Shown one piece after another: positions 21,317 to 31,860 of a stretch of DNA of 64,000 nucleotides (position 1 is its first letter; each line of letters opens with the position of its first letter). Origin of the DNA: Rehmannia glutinosa (Eukaryota > Streptophyta > Magnoliopsida > Lamiales > Orobanchaceae); contig CM071930.1 in the NCBI GenBank assembly GCA_016081115.2, positions 7,979,419-8,043,418 of the forward strand. Reading direction: 5' to 3'. The notes below the pieces were generated by a model that saw only the letters and a program-made list of their open reading frames with translations, searched no databases and was not told the DNA's origin. A program made the position numbers and the translations under genes.

Positions 21317-21877
21317 TCACTTTGTCGAGAGCGATTTCTTCTGCATCTGATTGGTCGTCATTTGGCCTTCTTCCGCACTCGTAGAAGCAGGGCTCTCGGA
21401 TGTATCCGAGCTGCTAATATCACCGTGCCTATCTTTGTTCGACCAAAGTCTCGAGAAAATCTTTTTCACTTTCTTGGCCGTAACTTTATCCGCACTCAAT
21501 TTCTCGTCATTTGCACTTTCGCCGTCGCCTCCACCTTTGTTTCTCAGCCTCAAAGAAGCTAACTCCCCCTTCAAATCCTTGAGCTCTTCGGATGTCTGAT
21601 CGCCATCCCAATCCTCGTCCGAGTTCGTAGTTGCTGACCTGGAACTCCCATAAGATCCTCTCGGGAGTAGTGCCCTGACTGGGACGGGCAGATCGGGGGT
21701 GTTACTGCCCACGGCTGCAGCTGCTCGGGCTTGCTCGAAGAAAAGAACCTGCACGACGACCCGCAAGGGAAGCCTCTCGTTTTGCACGGCGTGTGCGCAG
21801 GCTTCGGCCGATAGCTTTTTGCAGTCCATTAACCGACAAATTCGCTTTTTCTCGCTCTTTGTCAAACCGGGGTGTTC
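21317..21877 (-). CDS. NPY-type gene exon 4 (C-terminal)
   Basis: Acceptor TATACAG precedes GAACACCCC. Phase 0; 186 codons plus TGA. Encodes the end of the NPH3 domain (EHPGLTKSEKKR, CRLMDCKKLS, LRVVVQVLFFEQ), then an acidic and Ser-rich tail with a Lys-rich KKVKKIFSRLW patch. The last residues, KKSLSTK, may correspond to the basic-Ser 14-3-3-type site at the end of other NPH3 proteins; that is inference. Confidence 0.92.
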   Translation of the reverse strand, partial: EHPGLTKSEKKRICRLMDCKKLSAEACAHAVQNERLPLRVVVQVLFFEQARAAAAVGSNTPDLPVPVRALLPRGSYGSSRSATTNSDEDWDGDQTSEELKDLKGELASLRLRNKGGGDGESANDEKLSADKVTAKKVKKIFSRLWSNKDRHGDISSSDTSESPASTSAEEGQMTTNQMQKKSLSTK

Positions 21878-21929
21878 CTGTATAGAGGAAAATGATCAGT
21901 TACAGAAATTAACATAAAATGTAGAATAA

Positions 21930-22500
21930 TTACAAAAGAACACTTGTGGTTTAGGCTAATTACAAAAAACTCCACATGTTTTTGAAAATTACAAAAAAAA
22001 ACCTTGAGGTTTGACTGTCTTAAATTTTAAGTGGAAAACTGTACTATTTCTATAAAAATCAAGGGGAGTAATGAAATTTATTTTGCTTATAAAGGGGCAT
22101 ATGTAAGACCGAATCAAACCTCAAGGGGTTTTTTGTAATTTTCAAAATCATGAGGTTTTTTGCATGGGAAAATGTAAGACGGAATCAAATCTCAAGGGGT
22201 GTTCTGCAATTTTCAAAAATATCTGGGTTTTTTTGTATATTAGCACAAAACCTCGGGTATTTTTTGTAATTTTCCCTAAAAAATGTAATCATATTTTCCT
22301 ACACGAAGCTGATGTTAAGTTGTGAAAGCAGTTGTAGGGTTTGTCAATATTTGTTTCTATTTTAGAGATTGAACGCTCAATAGGGGAATATTTGTTGAGA
22401 AAATGAAAACCTCACGGGGGTACTTGTAATTTTAAAAGATAATTAGGTTTCTTTAATTAAGCCGAACCTCAAGGGTAATTTTTGTAATTTTTTCTGAAAA
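21930..22500. mobile_element. Foldback MITE in intron 3 of the NPY-type gene
   Basis: Left words AATTACAAAA..ACACTTGTGGTTTAGGC are mirrored at the right by GAACCTCAAGGGTAATTTTTG. Several AACCTCAAGGGG units repeat inside. A relative lies at 61028-61290. Exact ends and target duplication are not resolved. Confidence 0.5.
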
Positions 22501-22527
22501 GAAAGGAGAATAAGAGCATAGATTAAC

Positions 22528-23681
22528 CTTGAGGTACATGTCAATTGCGCGGTAAATTCCATCATGGCTCGCTCTCGGAAATCCAGAAACCATTTCAGCT
22601 AGATCGACGAATTTGGACAAAGGCAAAGAGGAATCTCTAGCAGCTTCGGCCAGATAACCATCAACCAATCTAGCCACCTTACTCTTAGAAGCATCCGAAC
22701 TAAATCCCGTACATATCTCCGGGAACTCATTATCATCAGAACCGTCTGTCTGAGCACTATGTTCTTGCATAACAAACTGCTCAACCAAATCGTACACCAC
22801 ATCTACGTTATACAGAGCCGTATCACCACTTGGAGAACGAATCAAAAGATCACCAACCGTCGCCTCGTCCAGCTGTCGTGCAATCCTCTGCATAAGCTCC
22901 CTTCTTACCGTCTCCCCACACCCTAACATTATCGATGCTTGTAATAATTTCAGCAAAAAATTACAATGTACGGAATTTTTCTCCGTTGGTAGTAAAAATG
23001 TGATTGTATCAACCAAATAACAGTATTTTAGGAGATCGCCTCCTTGTACAGTGCCTTTGTTGAAAACGGGAAGCCGTCTAGAAGAATATGCCTTTAAAGA
23101 TTCTCCGATAACATCTGGTGAAATTCTCCCTTTTGCCCGTATTGTTGTAATAACTCTCTTATACAAATCGATCCAAGTTCGCATAAATCTTCCACCCACC
23201 AGTCTTTCGGCACCGTTTGTTGTTTTTTCAAACCGTTCTCAGATGAAAGCTTCTTTCGATTATAAGTGTACGACCAGTCGACTTTCAAAGGGTCAGTCGA
23301 CGCTCGACTGGCTATCGAGTCTAGGCAGTGGCTGACGATTTTCAACTCCTCTGACCATGGAAGGAGAGATTTCGTCATTTGGAGTACTATTATCGAGTCT
23401 TTCCAACTTCGGAAAATGCTGGAAGAAAGAAAGACGTCAATTTTGTATATGAGGTTTCCTTTCTCGACAGTCTCGTACATCTCGAGGTACTCCGCCGCGC
23501 AACGTGCTGCAACAACGTTGTACGCGTTTAATGTTACGACCATCCCGTAACAGAACTTGGCGCATATTTCGAACGCGGCGGGTCCGCCTGGAATATCGTG
23601 GATGTCGATTTCGTCGTTGTTGTCGTCGCTTGTAGTGGCGATGAGTTTTTGAAGCTGAGAACTCTTGGAGAGAAGCGGGAA
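22528..23681 (-). CDS. NPY-type gene exon 3 (BTB end and NPH3 core), with 1 bp deletion
   Basis: Acceptor TTGTAG precedes TTCCCGCTT (FPLL); donor AAG/GTTAAT follows MYLK. The length is 1154, one less than a multiple of three; phase at both ends demands 1155. On the minus strand the frame breaks at GAACTTGGATCGAT, where family members have Glu-Leu-x-Ile-Asp; one base is absent at about 23173-23174. Upstream and downstream frames each read conserved NPH3 sequence (TLNAYNVVAARCAAEYLEM; DLYKRVITTIRAKGRISP). Confidence 0.92.
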
Positions 23682-23854
23682 CTACAATTAGATACAGTGC
23701 GGTTAGTTAGTAAACGGGCAAACACTTATATCAATGAATTATCCAGAACCAAATTGAAAGGCAGAAAGGTGTCTTTGAATATTCATGAACTGTGGTAAAC
23801 GATTTTAAATCAAATAAAAGCTTTGTTTGAACAGTATTTAGGTATACAGTCACA

Positions 23855-24480
23855 AATCTACATAAATTTACTTGATTGTAGAATTGGTCCTGTAACTTTA
23901 GGGTAACAGCATTTTAAGGCTTTTATTTTTTCACTTCGCAAAATAGGACTTTAATTTAAAAAATCCGGCACATAAAGGACAAAATCTACATAAATTTACT
24001 TGATTGTAGAATTGGTCCTGTAACTTTAGGGTAACAGCATTTTAAGGCTTTTATTTTTTTCACTTTGCAAAATAGGAATTAAAAAATCCGGCACATAAGG
24101 GACAAAATCGCTGAAATTTTGGAAGGCCGGAATTTGATGCTGTGAAGCCGCCACATCATCACACCCCTGTTTCGGGATTTTCAATTTCCGGAGGAATTAC
24201 TGATGTGAATGTTGATTGGGTTGCATGTTGGATATAATCGCCATATATTTTGCATCAAAATCAGCATCCACATGACAAATTCCACCAGAGAACTGAAGAT
24301 CCCCAATTAAGGGTGATGATGTGGCGGCCACAACATCAAATTCCGCCCAATTTCCAAAATATTAGCGATTTTGTCTTTAATGTGCCGGATATTTTAAACT
24401 AGAACAATATTTTGCAAAATGAAAAAATAAAAGTCCTAAAATGCCACAACCAGAAAGTATAAGACTAATTTTGCAATTAA
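23855..24480. mobile_element. Foldback element in intron 2 with a duplicated arm
   Basis: The left arm is present twice in tandem with a 128 bp period (about 23857-23984 and 23985-24110). Both copies contain ATTGGTCCTGTAACTTTA and AAAATCCGGCACATAA. One inverted copy lies at about 24345-24480 (TGTGCCGGATATTTT...). So this is a foldback transposon with one arm duplicated, inside an intron. Superfamily unassigned. Confidence 0.6.
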
Positions 24481-24742
24481 GCCTAAATTCAACTAATAAG
24501 AATATCCTTGTTGATGAACTTGAACTAACTTGAAAGTTTAGATATCACAGTTCCCATTGTTAATGCGTGGGCAAACGAATTACAGATCATAATTTAGTGT
24601 CAACAAATACTAGTCAATAGAAATAAACACACATATATATATGTATGACAGTTAACCCCGGTGGCATGTTTATCAATTAAGCTTCCAAAAGGAAAGTGAT
24701 TTTGAGTACTAATAACTGTTTTTAAGTGTTAAATGATTATAC

Positions 24743-24812
24743 CTTGTGGACATAAAACTTGACATCCCCAACACTAACAACCATGTCAGTTGCCAACTCT
24801 GTTGCTACATAC
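24743..24812 (-). CDS. NPY-type gene exon 2
   Basis: 70 bp between acceptor TATTTCAG and donor AAG/GTATAA. With the two bases left from exon 1 it encodes RYVATELATDMVVSVGDVKF and YVHK, the start of the BTB fold. Too short to be noticed as an open frame; found by splicing logic and family similarity. Confidence 0.9.
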
Positions 24813-25264
24813 CTGAAATACAAATGCTTCGAACAGTCAAATTCACAATAAACGTGTGCACGTACGTATATATAATTGATAAAATCAAGCAAAAAAAGCA
24901 TGAGAAAAAATGAAACCTATACTCTCATAAGATATCCGCCCTTTCAGTTACCATTTCAAAGACATTAATTTCTTGCACACTAGAAATTCTATAAACACGA
25001 GTACCAGCCATTCTTCAATCTCAAAATTGGACATTTTATCAATTTGGAACCCCAACAATTACATCTTTGAATATTTTGAATTGTCGATTTCGTAGGAGAT
25101 AATTTGAGGAAGAATACAATAAAAAATACTTGCAAACACCCGAGTCACAACAATATTCATTTCACCAACACAGAGAAACACATTCAAATGCAAAACATAG
25201 GAAATGGTGAATTCATACTCCATTGGCATAAACAAGAACATTGACGTCCGATATTAAAGCGAAC

Positions 25265-25326
25265 CTGATAGTGTCCCCATCGGTCTGAAACTGATCGGGC
25301 TTCGATCCAAGTTTCATAAACTTCAT
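25265..25326 (-). CDS. NPY-type gene exon 1 with start codon
   Basis: ATG at 25326; 62 bp encode MKFMKLGSKPDQFQTDGDTI plus two bases of the next codon. Donor AG/GTTCGC. A later GT in GGAGTATGA would break the reading phase with exon 2, so the earlier donor is preferred. Confidence 0.88.
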
Positions 25327-26680
25327 TGCAGGCAAATAATATTTTCACCTTCACCTTATCAACGCGTAGCACGTTTTACCGTTAAATCAGTAATGCCCAA
25401 CTTTTACAGGATTCAAGAGGAGTGACAAAGGGAAAGGAAGTTAATGTAAGAGAATTTGATCTTGTGATATACTTGTCAAAAATGAAGACAATCCCACTTG
25501 CCCAAAAACTACGGCATCAAATATCGGATTCTCTTTCGATTAATTTCGTTCACCAAATGAAGTTGGAGAAACCTATCAAAGCCAAACATAATCTTGGTAT
25601 GAGAGGAGTTGGACCACCAAAATCACAGACAAAAGGAATAAGCTAGTTTTGGAATATACTGAAAGCATATATACACATATGAACAAGCCAACACTAAAAA
25701 CCAACATATTTTGTTCTCTTGAAATGGCAGAATACAAGAAACTGATGGATTTCCTAAAACTATGCATTAATACCAATACACAACATTATAAAAGGTATCA
25801 TAACCAAACAAAAACTTAATGACATAATTTCACAAAACTATGCATCAACAACTATACACCACATTACAATAATAAGTTTCATAACAAAAACACAAAATAT
25901 TTGTTTACCATCTGCCAATCATAACTCCTTCCTACTTTTTTTCTCCCAAAACAAAATCAAACATACATTATGTTTTTTCCAATTCATTTCTCTATTAATA
26001 CACACTATTTCCAATAAATCAAATCAGCTAAATAAGCTAAATCCCAAAACTAAGAACCCCTTCTCCATAACAGAATAACAGTTGTTTGAGGGCAAGAATC
26101 ATATAAGCAAAAAATTAAGCAGAGCCCAAATGCATAAAATGGAAATAAATCATGAAGGGTCATATCTTTACATGAAATAACATAAAGATCACAACTTTAC
26201 CACGAAATACCATATTCTAACAAAAACCCAGAATCAGTAAGCTCTCAAAATAATATTTAAAGAAAAAAAAAACACTCATCAGAAGAGAAAAAGAAAAACG
26301 GAACTTTAACCCTCTGTATTCCCCTGAACTCACCTAAGATTGGCAAGCTCTAAAATTCCATGAACATCAACCCAATAGAATCAATCAAAAACCCTTCTCC
26401 ATACCAAAAAAAAAAAGATCAATGATCTATGGGGGAACAAAAACAAGAATAAAAAAAAAAAAAAAACCCAGACCACAAATACTATAAAGGGATCAGCCAA
26501 ACAAAGAACAGAAAAAAACAAACCATCAAAAAGATGAGTTGTCCCTAATCTTTGCCAGCCACCATAGCAACACCATGTTTTCACAAAAGATAGGCTCAGA
26601 ATGTTCTCAGTCTCATCTATCCCTTTAGAACCATCACCACCGCCCCACCACCAACACCCCTTTTTTACTCTCCACTCTAT
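25327..26680 (-). other. Probable 5' leader region of the NPY-type gene
   Basis: No coding exon recognised. Between the start codon and the TATA box at 26683-26690 lie about 1.35 kb, long for an uninterrupted leader, so a 5' UTR intron is likely but not located. A 107-codon minus frame (26381-26704) is Phe/Trp-rich low complexity from the leader and not credible. Confidence 0.4.
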
Positions 26681-26682
26681 GC

Positions 26683-26690
26683 TTTTTATA
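26683..26690 (-). promoter_or_regulatory. TATA box, candidate promoter of the NPY-type gene
   Basis: The minus strand reads GGGTATAAAAAGC. Downstream is a GAGAG-rich transcribed-looking stretch. It is the nearest strong TATA box upstream of exon 1. Confidence 0.4.
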
Positions 26691-26894
26691 CCCATGAATC
26701 CCAAATGACCATTTTCCCATACAAATTTAAATTATACTGCCAAACCCTTTTTCTTATTTTAAACAAGAAAAGAAACAGTAAATTATACAATAAAAATTTA
26801 GCTCTGTTTCTTTTTTTTTAGCTTGTAGCCAGTGAGGACCCCTCAATCTTTTCAATTAATATAAACTTACTTTATAGTGTTAGGCACGCCAATC

Positions 26895-27596
26895 TAGGAA
26901 TGGCGGCGGGGCGGGTTTGGGCGGGTTTGGCCAAACCCGGGACCCGCCAAGGAGAAGTAAGACCCGGGACCCGCCCCGCCCCGTCTCAAGACCCGCCCCG
27001 CCCCGCCTCAAAACCCCCCGGGGCGGGTCTTGACCCGCCAAAAAAATTTTTTAAATTATAATAATTTATATTTGTCTATTTGTGCCAAATTTTCAAAAGT
27101 AATCAAATGCCAATAAATTAAAAAATAAATAAATATAATTATGCAACTTATTATAACTTTTTTTAGAATTGACTACTATTAAGATTTTTTTTTAAAAACA
27201 AATACTATTATTAGTATACTACATAAGACTCAACTAATACTTAAAATAAATATTCAAAGTAGAATATTACAAGATATTATATTAGTAAATTAAACTTTAA
27301 AAATAAATAATATTATAATAGTACTCAACTAATATTTTTAAACATATAACACTCAAATTTAAAAGTAAATAATGCAAAAATATTTTAATATATATTTAAA
27401 AATTTAATAAAAATTAACATGCGGGGCGGGTCCGGGGTGGGTCCTATAGGACCCGGGACCCGCCCCGGACCCGGGCGGGTTTTGCAACCTTAGACCCGAG
27501 ACCCGCCCCGGGACCCATTTATCCGGGTCTAGACCCGCCCCATTGGGGCGGGTTTAATGCGGGGGCGGGTTTTGACCCGCCCCATTGCCATCCCTA
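26895..27596. mobile_element. hAT-type element, GC-rich ends, 702 bp
   Basis: Ends TAGGAATGGCGGCGGGG and CCCCATTGCCATCCCTA with long GGGCGGGT / ACCCGCCC arms around an AT-rich core. It is flanked by the exact 8 bp duplication CGCCAATC (26887-26894 and 27597-27604). Non-coding, strong hairpin potential. Confidence 0.88.
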
Positions 27597-27604
27597 CGCC
27601 AATC

Positions 27605-28089
27605 TGAGTATCTGACACTGTTTTCTATCTTTTATCACATATATATATATATATATATATAAAGTTATAAACTTTACTTTTATTTGTTTTTTTCTGTTTG
27701 GAATTTTGTCATGTGTATATTTTTCTACTGTTGTAATTTTTTTAGAGGAGAAAACGACCCATCCATCTTTTTTCTCTCGTACTTTGATAATAATGGCATC
27801 CAACGCTATCTGCATATTTTTAAGGGGAGAAATGTGATAATTCATTGGTTAAAGTAAAAAAATATTTGGTCCTGAAAATAATTGAGTTAAATGCTGAGTA
27901 ATATACAATATGTGAAGGAATCATATGGGGTCACATGGGTCACTCATTATTTCTTACGTTGGAGTTAGGATTCAATACCACCCAACTTTGTAAATTGATT
28001 TTGCTTAATTATACTTATTATGTTATTTTTACGGTATATCACTCCAAGTCAATGAGGTTGACCAAATTTCTCTTTCCGAGAGAGAAGCC
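27605..28089. other. Spacer, probably the distal part of a gypsy LTR
   Basis: Contains an (AT)n microsatellite at about 27640-27661. Minus-strand DNA that continues past the hAT element may be the inner part of the LTR at 29110-29558; its end is not defined (a candidate TATCACA terminus lies near 27834). Confidence 0.35.
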
Positions 28090-28097
28090 TTCACATC

Positions 28098-29101
28098 TAG
28101 AGATATTAAACGGGCTGGCCCTAGCCCAATAGGGCCAGCCCTAACGAGCTTCGGGCTAAACGGACTTCGGGCTAAACGGACCACTAATAAACGGTCTAGC
28201 ATTTTGTGAACCTAGCCCTAACGTAAACGTGCCACTAACGGGCTACAAGTCAAAAAAAATTATTTTTTTATTTAAATCTAAATTTTAAACTAAAGGATGT
28301 ATAACAATATAACATTCAAACTAAATATGCAAAACTAAACTACACAATTTTTTTTATGTTGCATTACAAGGATAAAAGTCTTAAAATTCAAAATACAAAA
28401 ATTCAAATGCAATCAAACATCATCATTATCACCAAAGGCTTTGAAACTTTAAGAAGATGTTTACTGCAATAAAAGTTAAAACAAAAATATGTGCAATTAA
28501 AACTTATTTCCAAAATGAAAATAGAAACAACAAACTACAACGCAGAATGATAAACACCATATAATGAATATTTTCTTAATACCTTTGACTTTTGTCAAAC
28601 AAATTAAATAAATATAAATAATGATAAAATGTGATTTGATGTTCAATGTTTGTGCGTGAAATAAGTTGAAATCTCAAAATGCAACAAATTCATCTTTATG
28701 ATTATTTGCATAAAGTTTTAATTATTTGTCACATTTAAGTCACGGAAATTTTAAACTATTTAGATTATAGTATTGTATTTATTAGAGAGAGATAAATTAT
28801 ATAACATTTTAAATCATCATAATTGATTACATTTTAAGTCACTATAAAAATATATTTGTTAGGAAATGTTATGTAAATTTTGTTATCCCTTAATTCACCA
28901 ACCCTCTATTTTGAAAAACAAAATTTCAAAAAAAAAATGGGGCCCGGTTGGCCCGGCGGGCTGGCCCGTTTAGCCCACGGGTTAACCGGCCCGGACTAAA
29001 AAAGCCCAGATTTAAACGGGCCAGAAAAATTAGCCCTAACCCTGTTAATTTTCTGGGCTAAACGGGTTGGCCCGTGAGTCCGAGCCCGTTTAACATCTCT
29101 A
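28098..29101. mobile_element. hAT non-autonomous element, same ends as the 54.7 kb hAT
   Basis: Ends TAGAGATATTAAACGGGC and GCCCGTTTAACATCTCTA closely match those of the transposase-bearing element at 54670-58049. It is flanked by TTCACATC and TTCACGTC (7 of 8). Subterminal GGGCTAAACGG / GCCCGTTTAGCCC repeats are also shared. Its AT-rich middle has no transposase remnant. Confidence 0.85.
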
Positions 29102-29109
29102 TTCACGTC

Positions 29110-29558
29110 ACTCATCTTCCCGAGGGGAAAGTCTTCTCGTCTTCTTCTCCTTGAGCTTGGAAATCCTTTAATGAGAACTTGCTTGCACACACGCGCAAAT
29201 CTTAGAGGGCATTGGAGGTTGTCCCAGGGAGGTCGGGCGAGGCTCCTAGCAATGGGAGGAAAGACAAAGACATACACTCAAGTCAGCACGGTGAACGAGA
29301 GAATAAATTGTAACTGAATAGTGTGTAATAAATGTGTATGAGAATAATGAATTAATTAACTTACACATAATAGGAGGGACCTTTTTATATATGGGAGATG
29401 GGCCCCGTGGGCCGTATAGGAGAAATCGGCTGATGGGTCAAATCCTGACTCCTTTGGCTGGTTTTATATATTAAGAGCACATTTGACAAATAATATTAAA
29501 TAAACATATATAAAATAAATTATATGTAATTAATAAAATATCATTTTTGTTCCCAACA
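29110..29558 (-). repeat. 3' LTR of a minus-strand Ty3/gypsy element (one end defined)
   Basis: On the minus strand an LTR starts TGTTGGGAACA at 29558, directly preceded by a purine-rich CGGAGTCGGGGACTTA that suits a polypurine tract. A TATATAAAAAGG promoter box lies at about 29380-29392 in the same direction, followed by a CTGACTTGAG stretch. The LTR is interrupted by the hAT element at 28098-29101. No partner LTR is in the window. Confidence 0.55.
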
Positions 29559-29744
29559 TAAGTCCCCGACTCCGGTGCTACGGAGGGATGAAGCGTGCGA
29601 AAGCTAATCCGATATAGAAATATTTTGTCTTGTTTTGTCCTTGTAAAATCTTTGGCCACTTTGCATAAGGAGACTTGGAGGGAAAGCTTGTGGCCATGTT
29701 TTCCAAAGGTAAAATTGCTCTATCTACCTCTCAACTTTGGAATT

Positions 29745-30155
29745 TTTTGCTTTGTAGAAGACTTATAAAATTTTCATTTTGCTAGAGAATAGTGGTGGAA
29801 AAAAAATTTGGAAGGAAAAAGTTGAATTTTGAGAGTGTGAATGGATGTGAGATGAAAAAGTAATGATGAAAGTTGATTTGATTTAAAAATAGTAAAATAA
29901 TGATTGAATATGATAGGTAGTTAGAAATGTGTGAGTAAGTGAATAGTGAAATTTGTGGGAGAATGTGTAATGATTAGTTTTTTTTGTGAAAAAATGTGTA
30001 GATGTGATTGATAAGAGAAAAAATGAGAAAAAATGAAAGTGAGGGAATAGCATATTTTCTGAAAATTTTCATAAACAATCATATGTTTGGTCAAAAAAAA
30101 TTCTCCAGTGGAACAAAAATGGAACCTCATTCATATCCAATCACGCCCTTAGGAA
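29745..30155 (-). mobile_element. MITE, copy 1 of a 0.41 kb family
   Basis: It is the reverse complement of 50487-50903 over most of its length. Shared words include ATCCAATCACG / CGTGATTGGAT, TCTCCAG followed by a pyrimidine run, and CACATCTACACATTTTT-type stretches. It sits inside the gypsy-related internal region. Confidence 0.7.
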
Positions 30156-30599
30156 TTTTCTTGAAAGTGAGAGGTGAGGTGAGAATCCATGGAGAGTTGA
30201 AGTACATCGAGCGGAGAGAGATGAGAGCACCTTGAGCCATAGGGGTGCCCCAGGGTGCCCTCCTCGGGTAGCCACAACGACGTGCCCCAGGGGGCGTCCT
30301 GAGTCCCCCAGTCCATTTTTCTTCTCGTTTTTTCTCTTCCCTCGAGTTTTTCGCATATTTCAAGTCATATCTCGGATTTTGGTACTTCTCTATTCCACTT
30401 GAAGGACGAGGTGTTATCGGACGTTCAGTTTCTGCTCAGTCTTTTCATGTCCACCTTTCTCCACAGAGTTTGATATTCATCCCCTTGCTCCAGAGTTGTG
30501 CTTTGATGGTGAAGAAGAAATAGAGCTTGAGCGGGATTTGAGCTCAAGTGATGAGTCTTCTGAGGCATAGTCCGAATAAGATAGTCCTGAAGAGGTCTG

Positions 30600-31860
30600 C
30601 CCCATCAAGTACCACCATATGCCCCTCCCCGGAGTCAAGCAGTTGTCCCTGGAGAATTGGCTAGTCGAGTGTCCTCCTTTTGTCTTTGTAGGCTACAAGA
30701 GCGGCTTGAGCTTCCGTCAATATTTGTGACGTTGGCCCCAGGTTCGGGCAATAGGCTCACTCATCCACCTGAGGGCTTCATCACAGTGTACCTTTACAGC
30801 TTCTCTGTTGGTTTTGTGTTTCCTCTATATACTTTCCTCATCTCGATCCTTAGGTCGGTGGGAGCATGTGTTGGTCAGTTGATTCCCTAGGCATATGCAT
30901 GTTACGAGGTTATCAACGTGCTATGCGAGTATGCGGCAGTTGGGCTTGATTCCAACTGTAGACGGATTTCATTCCTTGTTCTATGCCCGAAAGTCTCCGG
31001 GTGACACTTTCTTCCACTTCTTCCCACATCCTCAGTGCAAGTTTCTTAATAGATATCCTTCTTCCTGGTGGGTTGTGGAAGGAGGATTTCTTCTGTGTGA
31101 GGGATAATGGTTGGAAGCTTCTTCATGAGTGGGTTTTGGAGGTTAAGACTGCCGAAGGTACTTCCATTTCCCGGAAGGAGAAGAATGAAGTTTATAGGTC
31201 TCGGGACTTGTATAAAAATCTTCTGAATGTTAGGGAGTTCTTGGGTATCAGGATTTGCTTTACTTCTTTACACTTCTTCCTGCTTTACTTGTACATTTTG
31301 ATTGCTTCTCTTTACTAATATTGCTTCTGCTTGTTTTTCAGGTAAGGAGAGTTACAACATTACAGAATTGATGGCCTTTAAGAAGAATGAGAAGGAGAAG
31401 GCCAAAGGAAGTCTATTGCTGGCAAGAGCTCGAGTGTCTCGCCCCGGAGTGATAGGTCGCACCTTTCTTCCCATGAAAGTGATAGGCGCCCTCCCGCCAG
31501 AAGGGTGATTGACGCCCTGGATCGTGCTCCAGTAATCGTGTTAGTGTTGTTCTAGCTCCTCGTTCTTCTTTAGGCCCTTCTGGAGGGAAGAGGCCGAGGT
31601 GGAGCCTGAAGTTGTCGAGTCTGAGAGTGTTGGTCCCCAAGTTATCTTCTATTGTGGAGTGAACTGTCGCGAGGGGATCCAGTCCCATTGCGACTATACT
31701 GATTCCGGCTTTGGGCTACGCCAGTACCCGAAGAGCTTTATCGGCCGACGATCAATCCCGCCTTGGGGTCTTTGTCCTTCAAGGACATCGAGACTTACCT
31801 TTGTGGGGATGTTGCTCGTGTAAGCTTCCACGATTTCTTTGCATTTCTATTCTCCGTGCT
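30600..31860 (+). pseudogene. Transposase_28 (putative gypsy-type) domain protein, antisense to the gypsy LTR
   Basis: Plus-strand frames 30657-30890, 30895-31107 and 30983-31318 give, in order, LTHPPEGFITVYLYSF, FPLYTFLISILRSVG, RQLGLIPTVDGFHSLFYAR and WKEDFFCVRDNGWKLLHEWV. This is the pattern of the plant 'putative gypsy type transposon' domain (PF04195). At least two frameshifts and a TAG (near 30887) break it. A plausible intron (from about 31244, acceptor TTTTTCAG near 31340) joins to GKESYNITELMAFKKNEKEK, after which a Ser/Arg-rich tail decays. It lies between a minus-strand polypurine tract/LTR and the presumed pol side, like the antisense extra ORFs of Tat-lineage elements. Its function is not known. 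Confident as to domain, less so as to element. Confidence 0.65.

Larger units (their letters stand above)
21317..25326 (-). pseudogene. NPY-type NPH3/RPT2 family BTB protein gene, four exons, frameshifted
   Basis: NPH3-family proteins are plant BTB adaptors for CUL3 ubiquitin ligases at the plasma membrane. The NPY (NAKED PINS IN YUC/MAB4) branch works with PID/AGC kinases and PIN carriers in auxin-driven organ formation and gravitropism. Exons with canonical GT/AG sites: 25326-25265, 24812-24743, 23681-22528 and 21877-21317. They encode about 615 residues counting one missing base. The N-terminus MKFMKLGSKPD, BTB stretch (FPLLSKS, DIPGG, FEICAKFCYG), VPKDWWVEDL opening of the NPH3 domain, YRAIDMYLK/EHPGLTKSEKKR and the Ser-rich tail (KKIFSRLWSNK, SSSDTSESP) all fit NPY proteins. 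At about 23173 one base is missing, shifting frame right after WVEDLCEL; the product would stop after about 239 residues with only the BTB part. Everything downstream is otherwise open and conserved, so the lesion is recent or a sequencing error. Confidence 0.9.

Noticed and set aside
23534..23725. 63-codon Ser/Thr-rich minus frame
   Set aside because: It is another frame of exon 3 of the NPY-type gene and spans its splice acceptor.
26381..26704. 107-codon minus frame with Trp/Gly and Phe-rich ends
   Set aside because: It lies over the probable promoter and leader of the NPY-type gene, is low complexity, and has no motif.
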